Shown one piece after another: positions 22,201 through 32,035 of a stretch of DNA of 33,566 bases (positions are counted from its first letter, which is position 1; each line of letters starts with the position of its first letter). The stretch is from Paramacrobiotus richtersi (taxonomy: Eukaryota > Tardigrada > Eutardigrada > Parachela > Macrobiotidae): NCBI GenBank assembly GCA_034698045.1, contig JAQGAU010000234.1, forward strand, positions 1-33,566, written 5' to 3'. A model generated the notes under the pieces. That model was not told where the DNA came from, did not search any database, and saw only the letters and a program-made list of their open reading frames with translations. The position numbers and the translations under genes are program-made.

Positions 22201-22761
22201 CGTAATCGCCGTCTTGTACAACACAATTCATTAGCGATATCTTCAGTCAGTCACTGTCAATCTACATACCGATGCATTGATCACGGGGCGACCAGCTTTT
22301 TCGTAGTTGGCCGTGAGATACTGCATAACTGCAATCAACCAATGACAATCAACGCTAGGATGTAATTGGTCCAAATTAGCAATCCAGTATAATGACAACA
22401 ATCCGCTTACGTTTATGTTCATCGGAACTTCGTTTTTCCCAATATGCATCTGCAGAAAATTGGCCAATCAACGTTAATGCAATACAACAAACATCTGACA
22501 GTGCTAACACAGCAAAGGTCACGGCCTTTGCATTGTATTGCCATCCTTCGCCAGCAATCGATATTGATGCACGAGAGTGCTTATTATCATAATCAACTCT
22601 CTCCTACCTCTGTAGGCCGATTGAATTCGATAGCCAAACGGTAGATCCGAGTCATATTCGGCCCATCCCGTCGTGGGATCCGTCGCAAGACCCTGCTTCC
22701 ACACCAACACCAGCACAACACACCACACGGGCAGCAGGCACATTGTCGGTAATATTTCCAT
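19262..22761 (-). CDS. nicotinic acetylcholine receptor, alpha-type subunit (515 aa, 10 exons)
   Basis: Subunit of a pentameric acetylcholine-gated cation channel of nerve or muscle membrane. Exons in coding order: 22761-22608, 22328-22270, 22212-22117, 22030-21921, 21451-21322, 21087-21037, 20970-20916, 20652-20458, 20305-20201, 19854-19262. They join in phase to 515 residues. Signal peptide about 1-25. Binding-site segments: TTNVWFEMEW (loop D), WLPDIVLYN (loop A), GSWIYDG (loop B, Trp194), and NYYACCPEPFPD with vicinal Cys237-Cys238 (loop C), which marks an alpha-type subunit. Cys-loop Cys173-Cys187 has the usual 13 residues between (CRIKTKYFPFDDQRC). TM1 follows about 255, TM2 is GEKITLGLTVLLAFSVFM (about 284-305, with the Glu of cation-selective channels before it), TM3 about 320-342, TM4 about 485-505. 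The usual loop-C tyrosine is Phe242. The subtype cannot be assigned by eye. Confidence 0.95.
20187..20202 (+). promoter_or_regulatory. inverted GGTCA half-sites inside a receptor intron
   Basis: AAAGGTCAACTGACC places an AAAGGTCA site against an inverted TGACC half, separated by two bases. It begins at the exon 9 donor (exon ends at 20201), so part of the conservation may be due to the splice site. Nuclear-receptor dimers bind such inverted halves; use here is inference. Confidence 0.25.
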
Positions 22762-24392
22762 GCTGCACGAGCAATCGTAATGCGGGCGAGCGAATCAACA
22801 TGGTCAGGGGTTCGAAGAAACAGTGCGATGGCAAGTGTAAAAAGAGCCTAGTTTAAACGTCTGTAAAGGACACCATTACATCTGGTGAATGGCGCCATTG
22901 TTACGCGCCGGAATGATACGTAATCCAGTAGTCCCTCGCGAGTTGGTCTTTGTTGGAAATAATGCAATTTGCGGTTGCAGAGAAAGACGATGGTGATGAT
23001 TTTGTTGTCCGATACGACGGAGAATGATATTGTGGCAGCCGCATAAACGAGCAGATTCGGGGATACGACGGATATCCGGCGGTGGTCACGGTCGACGCGA
23101 TACGCTACTTTCAACCCGGCTGCAAGTACTCAAACAGTCAACGCAGGCGTACTCGGTCACAAAATTCAATAATCAAGCGAAAGTGTACCAAAACAAGTTT
23201 TAAGTTACAATCAACGTCGCTCAACTGTGGCTCAACTATTAATAAATTAAATACAAATCGTTGAACAAATGTAATCGTTAGAGAAAGAGGAATTATATCG
23301 CGAAAGTCGGACTGTCCCGCATTAGGCCGTTCGCCCATGCGTACAGCTAACACAGTGTAACAGCCGTCCAATGACCAGTTCTCTGTGTGCTGTCTCGACA
23401 ATAAACCTGTCTGGCTAGTAAAGCCGTACGTGTGGCAAGCCTTGCAGTGCGCACAGAGAGACGCACGGTACGTACGTACATACCTCCACATATTGCATAA
23501 CTGCGACTGATTAGGATCTATGCGTGAATGCCATGCTGAGTGGAAGCCCAGCGCCAAGTAGATTGTGTGTATTATTCAATGCACACACGTACGGATTCTG
23601 TGCAATCAAAAATCAATCGATCATGTTGATTTTGCGCGGGGACTGGCTATCTCTCGCGGAGCTGCGTGTAGTGTATTTAAAATTAGTTGATTTTGTGTCA
23701 GCTCTATGTTTGGATTATTGACAACTGCAGGCGTCTGCCAGCAGAAAATGGCTGTAAAGTGGGGCTGTTTAAAAGGGACCGATTAACGGCTAATAGAGGG
23801 CTTTGTTGAAACAAGTAATAACCCCAACGGAACAGCGCTCTCTGTATCCTCATCATCGGGATATTTGTGGAGAAATATGGATTTGTCGGATAGTCTGGCG
23901 GCCAAAAAAGCTGTTAAACGCATCCAGTTACAACTGCCGACTTTCGGTTTCTTCGGTTACTCGAAAAAATGATATGTTGACATAACAGAAAGCATTCAGC
24001 ACACCGCTAACGATGCTGCTCGTCGATAAACCCAAATGCAAGCTCAAACTCCAGTTTTGCACTTTTGAACATCATGAGATCGAGCTTACTCAAAAACGAA
24101 TAAACACATGTAAAAAAATGACGAAATCACGCTTGAAAATGAGATTTCGTTACAGTAATAACACCTCGTCGGCAACAGTTATCTCTACGACGACCAAAAC
24201 ACCCACGAAAGGTCATTCTTTGACTATAAAGCACAACCCCCCGTGGTTGGCATTTACGTTGATTTTCTCAGCAACCCGCCCCGGGCGGTGATTTTTGGTC
24301 GCCAATCACTAACCTCAGCTGTTCTTCCCGTTTCAGTTTAATAAATCTTCTTTACCGCAAGTAGCTGTTACAAAAAAGCAGTCCAGTGTTCA
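22762..24392. other. divergent upstream region of the receptor and MFSD9 genes
   Basis: 1.63 kb between two start codons pointing away from each other. It contains an AAAGGTCA site (24208) and a TATA-like element near MFSD9. The 139-codon minus frame 23138-23557 has no domain and no sensible start, so I treat it as chance. No repeat was noticed. Confidence 0.5.
24223..24232 (+). promoter_or_regulatory. possible TATA box of the MFSD9 gene
   Basis: ACTATAAAGC lies about 165 bases before the MFSD9 ATG and just after an AAAGGTCA site (24208). Transcription would begin near 24255. Confidence 0.35.
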
Positions 24393-26513
24393 ATGTCTTC
24401 CTCGGACAGTTTTACACACAGGAAGAATGCCCATAAAACCACGAATACTACCCCACAGCAGGATGATGAGATGAAACCAGCCAAAGAACGGGATTCAACG
24501 AAATGGAGCTCGCGGATTATTTACTTGATCGCCTTCCTGGATCTCTTCGCCGTGTCCATGCTAAGTCCCCTAATTCGCCAGCAATCTCTGGACATGGGTT
24601 CGTCGTTTACCACGGCGGGACTGATGGGATCCGTGTACGGGTGCTTCCAGCTCGTTTCCAGTCCGATTGTTGGCAACTGGTAAATTTCTAGCATTCTGAC
24701 AACACACTGCCATCCCCGGGCGATCAATACGCCCGACAGGATTGCTTAAACGAGCGAAGCGATTGTCGATATTTTAGACATCGCTAACAGCTTTAAGCCA
24801 CAGTTACGCAAATGTTGTCATGTAGTGTCAGCCTGACAATTTTTCATTGATGCAACAAATTGTTCGCAGGTCCGACCGTGTGGGACGCAACAGGGTCCTC
24901 CTCATCACCTGCCTGTTGAGCGGGCTGGGTTATCTCGTCTTGTCGCTGTCTTTCTGGCTGCCGCTGCTGTTTCTCAGCCGCATCCTGTGCGGTTGCTTCA
25001 AGCACACCCAGACCCTGTGTAAGGCATATTTGGCCGATATACAGACGGTGGAGGAAGCAAAGGTAACGACAAATTGAAAATCAGTTAATTCTTCTTTAAA
25101 TTTAAATTTTTAAATTTAAAAAAATTTATTTATTTTATTTATGTAATTTTTTAAAATATTTTTGGGGCAGAGGCAACTATAAAAACACTATATAAAAATT
25201 AAAAAAATGTTTCTTAGTATGAAACAAGGTTGTGATTCGGTGAAATTATCCCCTAGGCCAAAGAGAAGCCGGCAACCACCAGCGGGCGTCATTTCGGGCA
25301 CTTCATGACGGTGTCAACCGCCGGGTTCGTCTTGGGGCCGATTGTGGGCGGGCACATTGCCGAGCAGGACAACGGCTTCCAGACGGTCGCCCTCCTGACG
25401 GCGGTGACCTTTTTCACCATTGCCGCGCTGGTAGCCACCTGCCTGCCGGTGGTGCACGTGGAGACGGTGCGGGTGAAGCATAAGGAGAAGGGGCACGGAG
25501 GGGGGAGTTTTGGGCAGACGTTATACGCGAATTGGGATGTTTTTCTGCTGCAGCTGCTCATCTCATTCAGCGTCATGGTGCTGCGGACCAATTACGTGAG
25601 TTAACTGATTGAACTACAATTAAATAGGTAACAGAAGAAATACAAAAAAATATAGTCGAAATAATAAAAATAAAATAGTAATAAAAAATAAAATGAGAAC
25701 AAAATAATTCATTGAAAATATAAGAAAAAGAACCAAGTTTCCGAATATAGTCGCAATAATAAAAATAAAATAGTAATAAAGCACAAAATAATTCATAAAA
25801 AATATGAGAATATACACGAAGTTTCCGAATATAATCGAAATCATAAAAATATAATATCATCGAAATAATAAAAATAAAATTGTAATAAAAAAATTGAATT
25901 TTCGATGAAGTATTTTTTGCTTATTTAATTTTTTTTATTACTGTTCTATTTTTTAATTTTCGATGAAGTATTTTTTGCTTATTTAAGAAAAAAAACAAAG
26001 TCTCCGAATAAATACGTTTGAAAAAAATATCTTATTATACAGACGCAGCACATGAAACAGCATTTCGGCGTCTCCGCCAAAGGCGCCGGCTACCTGACCT
26101 CCTGGCAGGCCCTCCTGGGCGTCCTCGGGGCGGCGGCCACGTCCAGCCCCTTACTCACCGCCTTCTACCGCAACAACTACCGCCTCATGCTGCACAGCTG
26201 CATCGCCACGGGCGCCGGTCTCCTGGCCTCCATGACCACCGCCCACCTGGGCGTCTACATCATCGGGCTGTCGCTGGTCAACGTCGTGGCGCCCTTCAGC
26301 CGGCTGGGCCACATGAACCAGCTGGTGGCCCGCAGCGCCCACCCCCACCACCACGGGGCGTTGATGGGGGCCAGTCAGTCGGTGGGGTCCTTGTGCCGGC
26401 TGTCTAGTGCGTTTATCAGTGGGGTGGCGCAGGATTACTTTGTGCATGGGCCGGAGGTGTTGTCGGTGGTGTGTACGGTGGCGGGGGTGGTGCAGATATT
26501 GGTTATGTATTAA
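24393..26513 (+). CDS. MFSD9: MFSD9-like major facilitator superfamily transporter (429 aa, 4 exons)
   Basis: Multi-pass membrane transporter of the major facilitator superfamily; the substrate is unknown. Exons 24393-24679, 24870-25062, 25257-25595 and 26043-26513 (TAA) join in phase to 429 residues. After a polar N-terminus of about 38 residues, TM1 begins (IIYLIAFLDLFAVSMLSPL). The loop 2-3 motif is WSDRVGRNRVLL, the D-R-x-G-R signature, with the W codon split by intron 1. The order FKHTQTLCKAYLADI, GHFMTVSTAGFVLGPIVGG, FLLQLLISFSVMVLRTNY, LMGASQSVG and SGVAQDYF matches what I know of vertebrate MFSD9. The cytosolic-loop residues HPHHH between two late helices are unusual. Intron 3 (25596-26042) is extremely AT-rich and repetitive, while exon 4 is very GC-rich. 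An AATAAA follows at 26615. It converges with ATG14. Confidence 0.88.
25653..25990. repeat. AT-rich tandem repeats filling MFSD9 intron 3
   Basis: Unit words such as AATAATAAAAATAAAATAGT and AAGTTTCCGAATATA recur at about 85-100-base spacing (about 25653-25748, 25749-25832, then a decayed copy). A second unit, TTTTCGATGAAGTATTTTTT, occurs twice about 50 bases apart (25900s and 25950s). Confidence 0.6.
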
Positions 26514-26614
26514 GTGGGTTGTGCCGTTGTTGTTTAATGTTCTGACTGTGATATTTGTATTTATTTTGTTACTTCTGATGATGCCCTCCATTTCTTTTGC
26601 ACGTGAATGACAAG

Positions 26615-26620
26615 AATAAA
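26615..26620 (+). terminator. polyadenylation signal of MFSD9
   Basis: AATAAA, 101 bases after the MFSD9 stop codon. Confidence 0.5.
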
Positions 26621-26657
26621 CAATATTTCCGTTTCCAAGATGAAATTTCTCTCATTC

Positions 26658-26906
26658 CATTTAAATTATAAATTACTAAATTGTATATATGTATGCATTC
26701 TCCAACTGTATTTAATTTTCAAATTAACTCTAACTTGCATATGTTTTCTTACATTTTATTTCAGTTACAAATTAGCACTAAATTTTATATATGTATATAT
26801 ATATTTTTTATTTAATTTACAAATTAACATTAATTATATACATTATATTCTCTGATTTTATTTAGATACAAATTACCACGAATTTGTACATATATCCTCA
26901 CATTTA
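26658..26906. repeat. AT-rich tandem repeat, about 5 copies of a 46-54-base unit
   Basis: Copies begin near 26658, 26711, 26759, 26809 and 26861. Each has the order TTTAATT-like start, ACAAATTA, CACTAAATTT, TATATATGTATA and CTCACATTTTA. Copies are diverged. The array lies between two convergent genes. Confidence 0.6.
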
Positions 26907-27080
26907 TTTTTTTTATTCCACAATCCAGTTGATTTGTTCGCCGGTGATAATCAAATCTCAAACCACATGGACAAAAGAAATAAAATAAAAATCACTCCAG
27001 CTAGCGAATTCACAGTTCCAAACTGAAAGAAACGCCCAAAAACATTCAACCAGCCAATTATACACAATGACCGGGCCCTC

Positions 27081-27243
27081 CCTCACTTGGCGGCGGTGGT
27101 TGCCCTAAACCCTTCAAACCACCGTATTCAGCAAGCGGTCAGTGCCCCCTCACTGGGGGCGGCGGTGGTCGTCGTAAAACCCTTCAAAACGCCGTCCTAG
27201 CCCATCGATCATTGCTACCTCACTTGGGGCGGCGGTGGTCGTA
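27081..27243 (-). repeat. tandem copies of the ATG14 stop-codon region
   Basis: The word CCTCACTTGGGGCGGCGGTGGTCG (here split: CCTCACTTGGGG then CGGCGGTGGTCG) starts at 27218, where it encodes the last residues of ATG14 and its stop. Close copies start at 27148 and 27081, spaced 70 and 67 bases, with a shared CCCTTCAAA between. The second copy still reads DHRRPQ-stop on the minus strand. Confidence 0.7.
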
Positions 27244-30200
27244 GTCCGCCGTGGAGCGGAAGAGCGCCGACACCGCGCTGACCGCCGAGCCGAAGGTGGA
27301 GCGGGTGAGGGCGTCGTGGGGGCCGGCGGCGGGGAGGACCGAGGCGGACGCCGCCGGGATCGTCTCCCAGTCGGTCTCGTCGCTGCCCTCCGTCTCCAGC
27401 AGTTCGCTCCGGGTTTCCCCGTCCTCGGCGGTGTGCATGGACCCGCTGTCGCTGCCGGGTTCGTCCTCGGTGAACACCAGGACGTTACTCAGATCGTAGG
27501 GGCCGGTGCTGGAATATCCGAGATTTAGGGCGATTTTATGCAATTTTTCGAGCTCTTATTACAAAATTATTTTTTAAGGATTTTACTCTTCTACCTACTA
27601 TATCGTCCATGTTTTATTTAACATAAAAATTGACAGTTAAATATAAAAAAATGATAAACCTGTGTTGTTAAGAAATAAAACAAAATTATAACAAAAAATA
27701 AATCAGACAAAAAAATAACCGTAAAAGAATGTGATAAAAAGGTAAAATAACCCAGGAAAAATTACAAAAATTAAACAAGTAATTAACAAAAAATGATAAA
27801 ATAAAAAAACTGGAAAAAAATATGCTATAAAATGAAACAAGTGCCGAAACACAGCAAAAAACACCAGAAATAACTGTAATAGCAATTCGAAAAAAAGAAA
27901 GAAAAATATCTCAAAAATTGAAGTACAAGTGAGTGCACTTACCGGCCGAGTTGTGGCCATTTGATCAGCTTGAGCATATTCCCCACCGTCTCCTTCAGGG
28001 ACAGCTCATCCACAGCGATCTGCTGCGACGAGCACACAGTCAAGATGTTCCAGTTGAGCTGGTAGACGGCCTTCTGGAACGAGCTCTCGTCCAGCTCCGG
28101 CCCGAGAAACTGCCCGTACTCGACGAGATCCGGCATCTGAAAGTCCAGGATGTGCACCAGCGCGTGCAGCAACTGCGCCACCATACCCAGTCCGGCGGGT
28201 ACCTGCACATCATACACAACCACCATCAATAAAGAAATGAACAAGAAAATGTTCAAAAAAATACTGACAATTCACACTACACGGGAATATCGCTAAGAAA
28301 TATCAAAAAAATGGATAACAAATCAATATTACAATTACTGAAGAAATTACATAAAGACAATATTAATTAATATTCAATATAGAAAACCAATAACTTCAGA
28401 AACAGATAAAAAATCTTAGTGCAAAAATACGATGCAAAACTATCAATAAAAATACTGTAGAAAAGAAAACAAGATATTCTGCACAAATACGATTTAAAAA
28501 TATTACTAACAAATTATTTTCAAAACAAAACAAATACAGAAATTATTAATAACAAAAAAATATAAATAAAAATTGTAAAAAATGGAGAAAACGACCGGGA
28601 AAAAATAGCAGCCAGAAAAATGAGCAGTGTGTGGAATGATACCTCGTAGAGGGGATTGCGGACGTTGACGTCGGGCTGCAGGGCCTGACCGGCGTAGTTG
28701 TGGTAGGCGGCGTAGTTGCCGTTCAACGGCAGGATCGGCTCGAGGATGCGACAGTACTCGGCGGGCGGGGGGTCGGTGGCGACGGGCCGCAGGGGCTGCA
28801 GGTTGGCGTCCAGCTCCGTCAGCGGGAAAATGTCTTGTACCTGCCACAAAAATCACTCAAAATAACTGTAAAAATTGTATTGTACTATAAAAACTTATAC
28901 AAATATTTGTAAAAAACTGCATTGTATTATACAAAAATTATTAGAAATAAATCATAAAATTATACTGCATTATAAGAAATTAACTGAAAATGTTGTATTA
29001 TAAAAAATTATAAAAATAATTTTAGAAATTGCACTGTGTTGTGAAAATTATTAAAAATAGTTTTAAAAATCAATAAACCTGACCAATAAATTATAAAAAA
29101 CCCAGAATCGAAATATTCAGTAAAGTATACAATTTAAAAAATACTTGCAGAGTGTGTAGCTCCGATACTGTTTTTATCACGTAATAAACAACTCAACTAC
29201 AATATTTCTGCAAAAATCTCTCCATACCAAATGTCGAACAGCCGTCTTTCGCTTCTTGATAATCTGTATCTCCAGCAGCTTGGCGTCGCGTTTCCGCTCC
29301 AGCAGGGCCTCCCGGTCGCGGATCAGCCGCTTCTTCGTCTCGGTACAGGCCAGCTGCAGCTGGTCAAACTTGGCGTTCTCCTCGTTGATGGCGCGCTCCT
29401 CGCCGATCACCCGGGCGCGCAGTTTGTCGTTGGCGCTGCGCCGGAGCGTCAGGTGCTCCTGTAGGCTGCGGACGCGCCACTGGCGGTGGGCGACGCAGCG
29501 GTTCATGTCCTCCAGGCGGTGGATCTCCTCGGAGAGGCTGACGAACTCGTTGGCCATCTCGAGGCGGCGCTGGCACACCTGAGAATACAACCAACACATT
29601 GTTTTCCATTTTATGCCGTTTATCTATACCAATTTTTTAGAATTTTATGACAGAATTATACAATAAATTATACATTTTTTATATGAGCCAAAAACATAAT
29701 AAAACACAAAGAATAATACAAAACAATGAACAAAATTTAAATGCGATAAAAAAATATGATGAACAGAAAAGTAAATACAAATAACATAAACAAAAAATTA
29801 AATGCCCTCAAAAAATATGAAATAAAATAAACGGAAAATATAAATAAAATCGGCAAAATTTTAAAATGTTAATGCCGTTAAACAATATGAAAGAAAATAA
29901 ATACAAAATACAAATAAAATAGACAGAGGTTTTAAAAGTGTAAATGCGGTCAATCTGAATCTGAAAAAATCTGAAAAATGTGGAAAAATCTAGTGAATAC
30001 CTGGATCAGTTCCAGACGACGGTCCGCGAATCTCTTCCCTGTCGGCCGCGAGGAGGCCGTGAAGTTGCCATGCACAACGCACTGCGGACAGAAGAAGGCG
30101 CCGGCCGGAACGGCGCAGCTGAGACAGACGAAACGCGGGACATCGGCCGAGGCGGCGTCGTCCGGCGACGCAGGACCTGCCTCTGATGCGTCAGAATATT

Positions 30201-30252
30201 CATCCGCTAGGGCGTCCGCCACGAGGAGCTCAGTCGACACCGGGCCAGACAT
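27220..30252 (-). CDS. ATG14: ATG14/Barkor, autophagy-specific subunit of the class III PI3-kinase complex (449 aa, 5 exons)
   Basis: Recruits the VPS34-VPS15-Beclin 1 complex to autophagosome formation sites on the ER. Exons in coding order: 30252-30001, 29578-29228, 28840-28643, 28202-27943, 27508-27220. They join in phase to 449 residues; the human protein is 492. An acidic N-terminus precedes a four-cysteine motif, Cys43-x2-Cys46 and Cys55-x2-Cys58, then GNFT and KRFADRRLELIQ, as in Barkor. Exon 2 is a long charged coiled coil (about 86-195). Exons 3-4 hold NGNYAAYHNYAGQ, RNPLYEV, LLHALVHILDFQMPDL and QKAVYQLNWNILTVCSSQQ. Exon 5 carries LGRTGPYDL, ETDWETIP and a terminal SAVSALFRSTADYDHRRPK, in the place of the membrane-sensing BATS region. 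The ATG at 30252 gives the expected start; an in-frame upstream extension is AT-rich and unlike protein. Introns are extremely AT-rich and the exons GC-rich. Confidence 0.93.
28866..29060. repeat. AT-rich repeats in ATG14 intron 2
   Basis: Variants of CTGCATTGTATTATAAAAATTA recur near 28871, 28916, 28960, 28988 and 29025 at 30-45-base spacing. They are imperfect and decayed. No other function is visible. Confidence 0.45.
29731..29960. repeat. minisatellite in ATG14 intron 1
   Basis: About four copies of a 60-70-base unit carrying AAAATTTAAATGCCGTCA-like cores (near 29731, 29791, 29851 and 29927), each followed by a run such as ATATGAAATAAAATAAA. The same core occurs upstream of exon 1. Confidence 0.6.
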
Positions 30253-30384
30253 TTCCCGACTTGGTTTCCTTATTTTCCTAATCAAAAATTTAGCTAGTGC
30301 GCAATAAATGCGGTCAAACAAAATATCAAAAAAGTAAAAAAATACTAACAAAAACTATTATCATTCTGTTTAACAGAATAAAAT

Positions 30385-30680
30385 GCAAAAAATTTAAATC
30401 TTCTCAGAAAAAGATGAGAAAATTATTACAAAATAACAAATACAGTAGACAAAAATTTAAAAAATTTAAATGCCACCAGAAAACTTAACAAAATAATAAG
30501 AAATACAGACAGAATAGAATGAAAAGCACAAAATTTAAATCCCGTCAGAAAAGGATGAAAAAGATAGCTATAAAATAGACAAGAATTAAAAAAATTTAAG
30601 TGCCATCAGAAAACAACAAAATAATGAAAAATATAGACAAAAATTAATACAATAAAATGTACAAAATTTGAATGCCGTCA
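30385..30680. repeat. minisatellite upstream of ATG14, same family as in intron 1
   Basis: About five copies of a 65-75-base unit with the core AAAATTTAAATGCCATCAGAA, at about 30387, 30461, 30528, 30591 and 30661. The core is shared with the array on the other side of ATG14 exon 1. Confidence 0.6.
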
Positions 30681-31807
30681 GCCCATTACTTTTTACCTGG
30701 AACGTTTCTGCAGTTAACAGAAATAACACTATAAAACAGCAATTTAAAAAATAATTTATTTAGATCCCTCTCTGACTACTTGATGCTAGCCTATTACTTC
30801 ATATCTGGAAAAAGCATAATTAAAAATTAAAAATTATTTATTAATACTGCATATTTTCAGAATATCGAAAACAAACTATCCTTCTAAATAATTCAAATTC
30901 TGATTGAAAAGAATAGAAAAGCTTAATCGTTGGATTCATAACACACAGCTGAATACACAGTGTTAAAAAATTTGCAAAAATTATGGAAAAATTGATAAAA
31001 AACGTAAACAGTGAAAACACGAACCTGAATCAACAAAAGTACTTTTGCTGGATAGATGGAATCAGACGACGCAACAGAACCAGTTCAGACGGAAAATAAA
31101 CACGATAAACACTGTAAGTAAGTCGCAATGGAGAGACTGGGATGAAGAAACTCAGTGGCAAGTGATACAAAAATAACTATGACGAAAACTGACGCATGAT
31201 ACGCACTGGCTGAGGATCACACTGATGCCATTTGAGACGCAATTAGGCAGACTTTCCAGCGATGTAGCATTGGCATTCAGAGCCCGCTGTCAAGAAGGAT
31301 CAACTGCCAATCTGCCTCACCCTCAATCATCAACAGATCCACAACGCGTTATTCCAAATCACGACCCAAAACGACGCAGAAACTGTTCAGTGCAGATCGA
31401 ATCAGATCAGTCCAGATTTCTCAGAGTGGGGATCACAGTTATGACCTTAAAGTCAACGCTAAAACGGGACAATGAAGATAAACAACATCAGAATATGTGT
31501 TTACAACAGGGGTGATGTAACAGGTTAGCAAAACTCCAAAAAGACCAAAACGAAAGGGAAAATTCAAGCGTGGTACGGTCGGTATGACAAGTGGTACGGT
31601 CGCAGTGGCGTAGCGTAGTTAGCCCGTTACCGGTGGCCCACGAATGATGTCCCGGGGCGGTTGCAATACGTTCCATGGCCGCGTGACCTGACGAACATAC
31701 TACCGACACTACTGGATGGTTATGCAGCAGTTTTTTGTGAATTGTGCAGACGAAAATTCCTCTGCGTACTTGAGATTATCATTCCTACGTTTCCAAAAAC
31801 ATAAAAC

Positions 31808-31813
31808 TTTATT
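31808..31813 (-). terminator. polyadenylation signal of the F-box gene
   Basis: AATAAA on the minus strand, about 225 bases past the stop codon. Confidence 0.4.
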
Positions 31814-32035
31814 GGGGAAAACGCCATCCCCATAGTGAAAAGGCCAGCGCATAGGAACACTAAAAAACTGCACAGTATCAAACACTAAAAGAACACCCAT
31901 GGTCATTAAACTCCTGTGCCGACGAATATACCCGGACAACAGCAGTGCAGTCAGTCCAATTGTGGATACATGCTACAATCAATGAAAAGTCTCATGTGAT
32001 TCTGGGCGACGTCGACGGCATTAGCGGGACACAGA

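Larger units (their letters stand above)
26514..27219. other. intergenic between convergent MFSD9 and ATG14
   Basis: Contains the MFSD9 polyadenylation signal, a five-copy 50-base tandem repeat and the duplicated ATG14 tail. A minus-strand AATAAA (plus 26903-26908) could end ATG14 transcripts. No gene is present. Confidence 0.5.
30253..32035. other. upstream region of ATG14 and 3' region of the F-box gene
   Basis: The first 450 bases are AT-rich minisatellite. The rest (30720-32035) is of ordinary composition with no supported gene. The frame 31225-31515 (96 codons, no domain) is probably chance. I see no clear TATA box for ATG14. Confidence 0.45.

Noticed and set aside
23138-23557. 139-codon minus-strand open frame between the receptor and MFSD9
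   Set aside because: No domain, no signal peptide and no codon or composition contrast; chance is likely in a 1.6-kb gap.
26018-26407. 129-codon plus frame over MFSD9 exon 4
   Set aside because: Out-of-frame shadow; the MFSD9 frame is supported by splice phase and family motifs.
24393-26513. Bacterial-type drug transporter acquired by transfer
   Set aside because: Four spliced exons and motif order matching animal MFSD9 argue for an ordinary host gene.
30385-30680. Possible CRISPR-like regular repeats
   Set aside because: Units are imperfect and AT-rich, with no conserved repeat and unique spacers; the setting is a eukaryotic gene upstream region.
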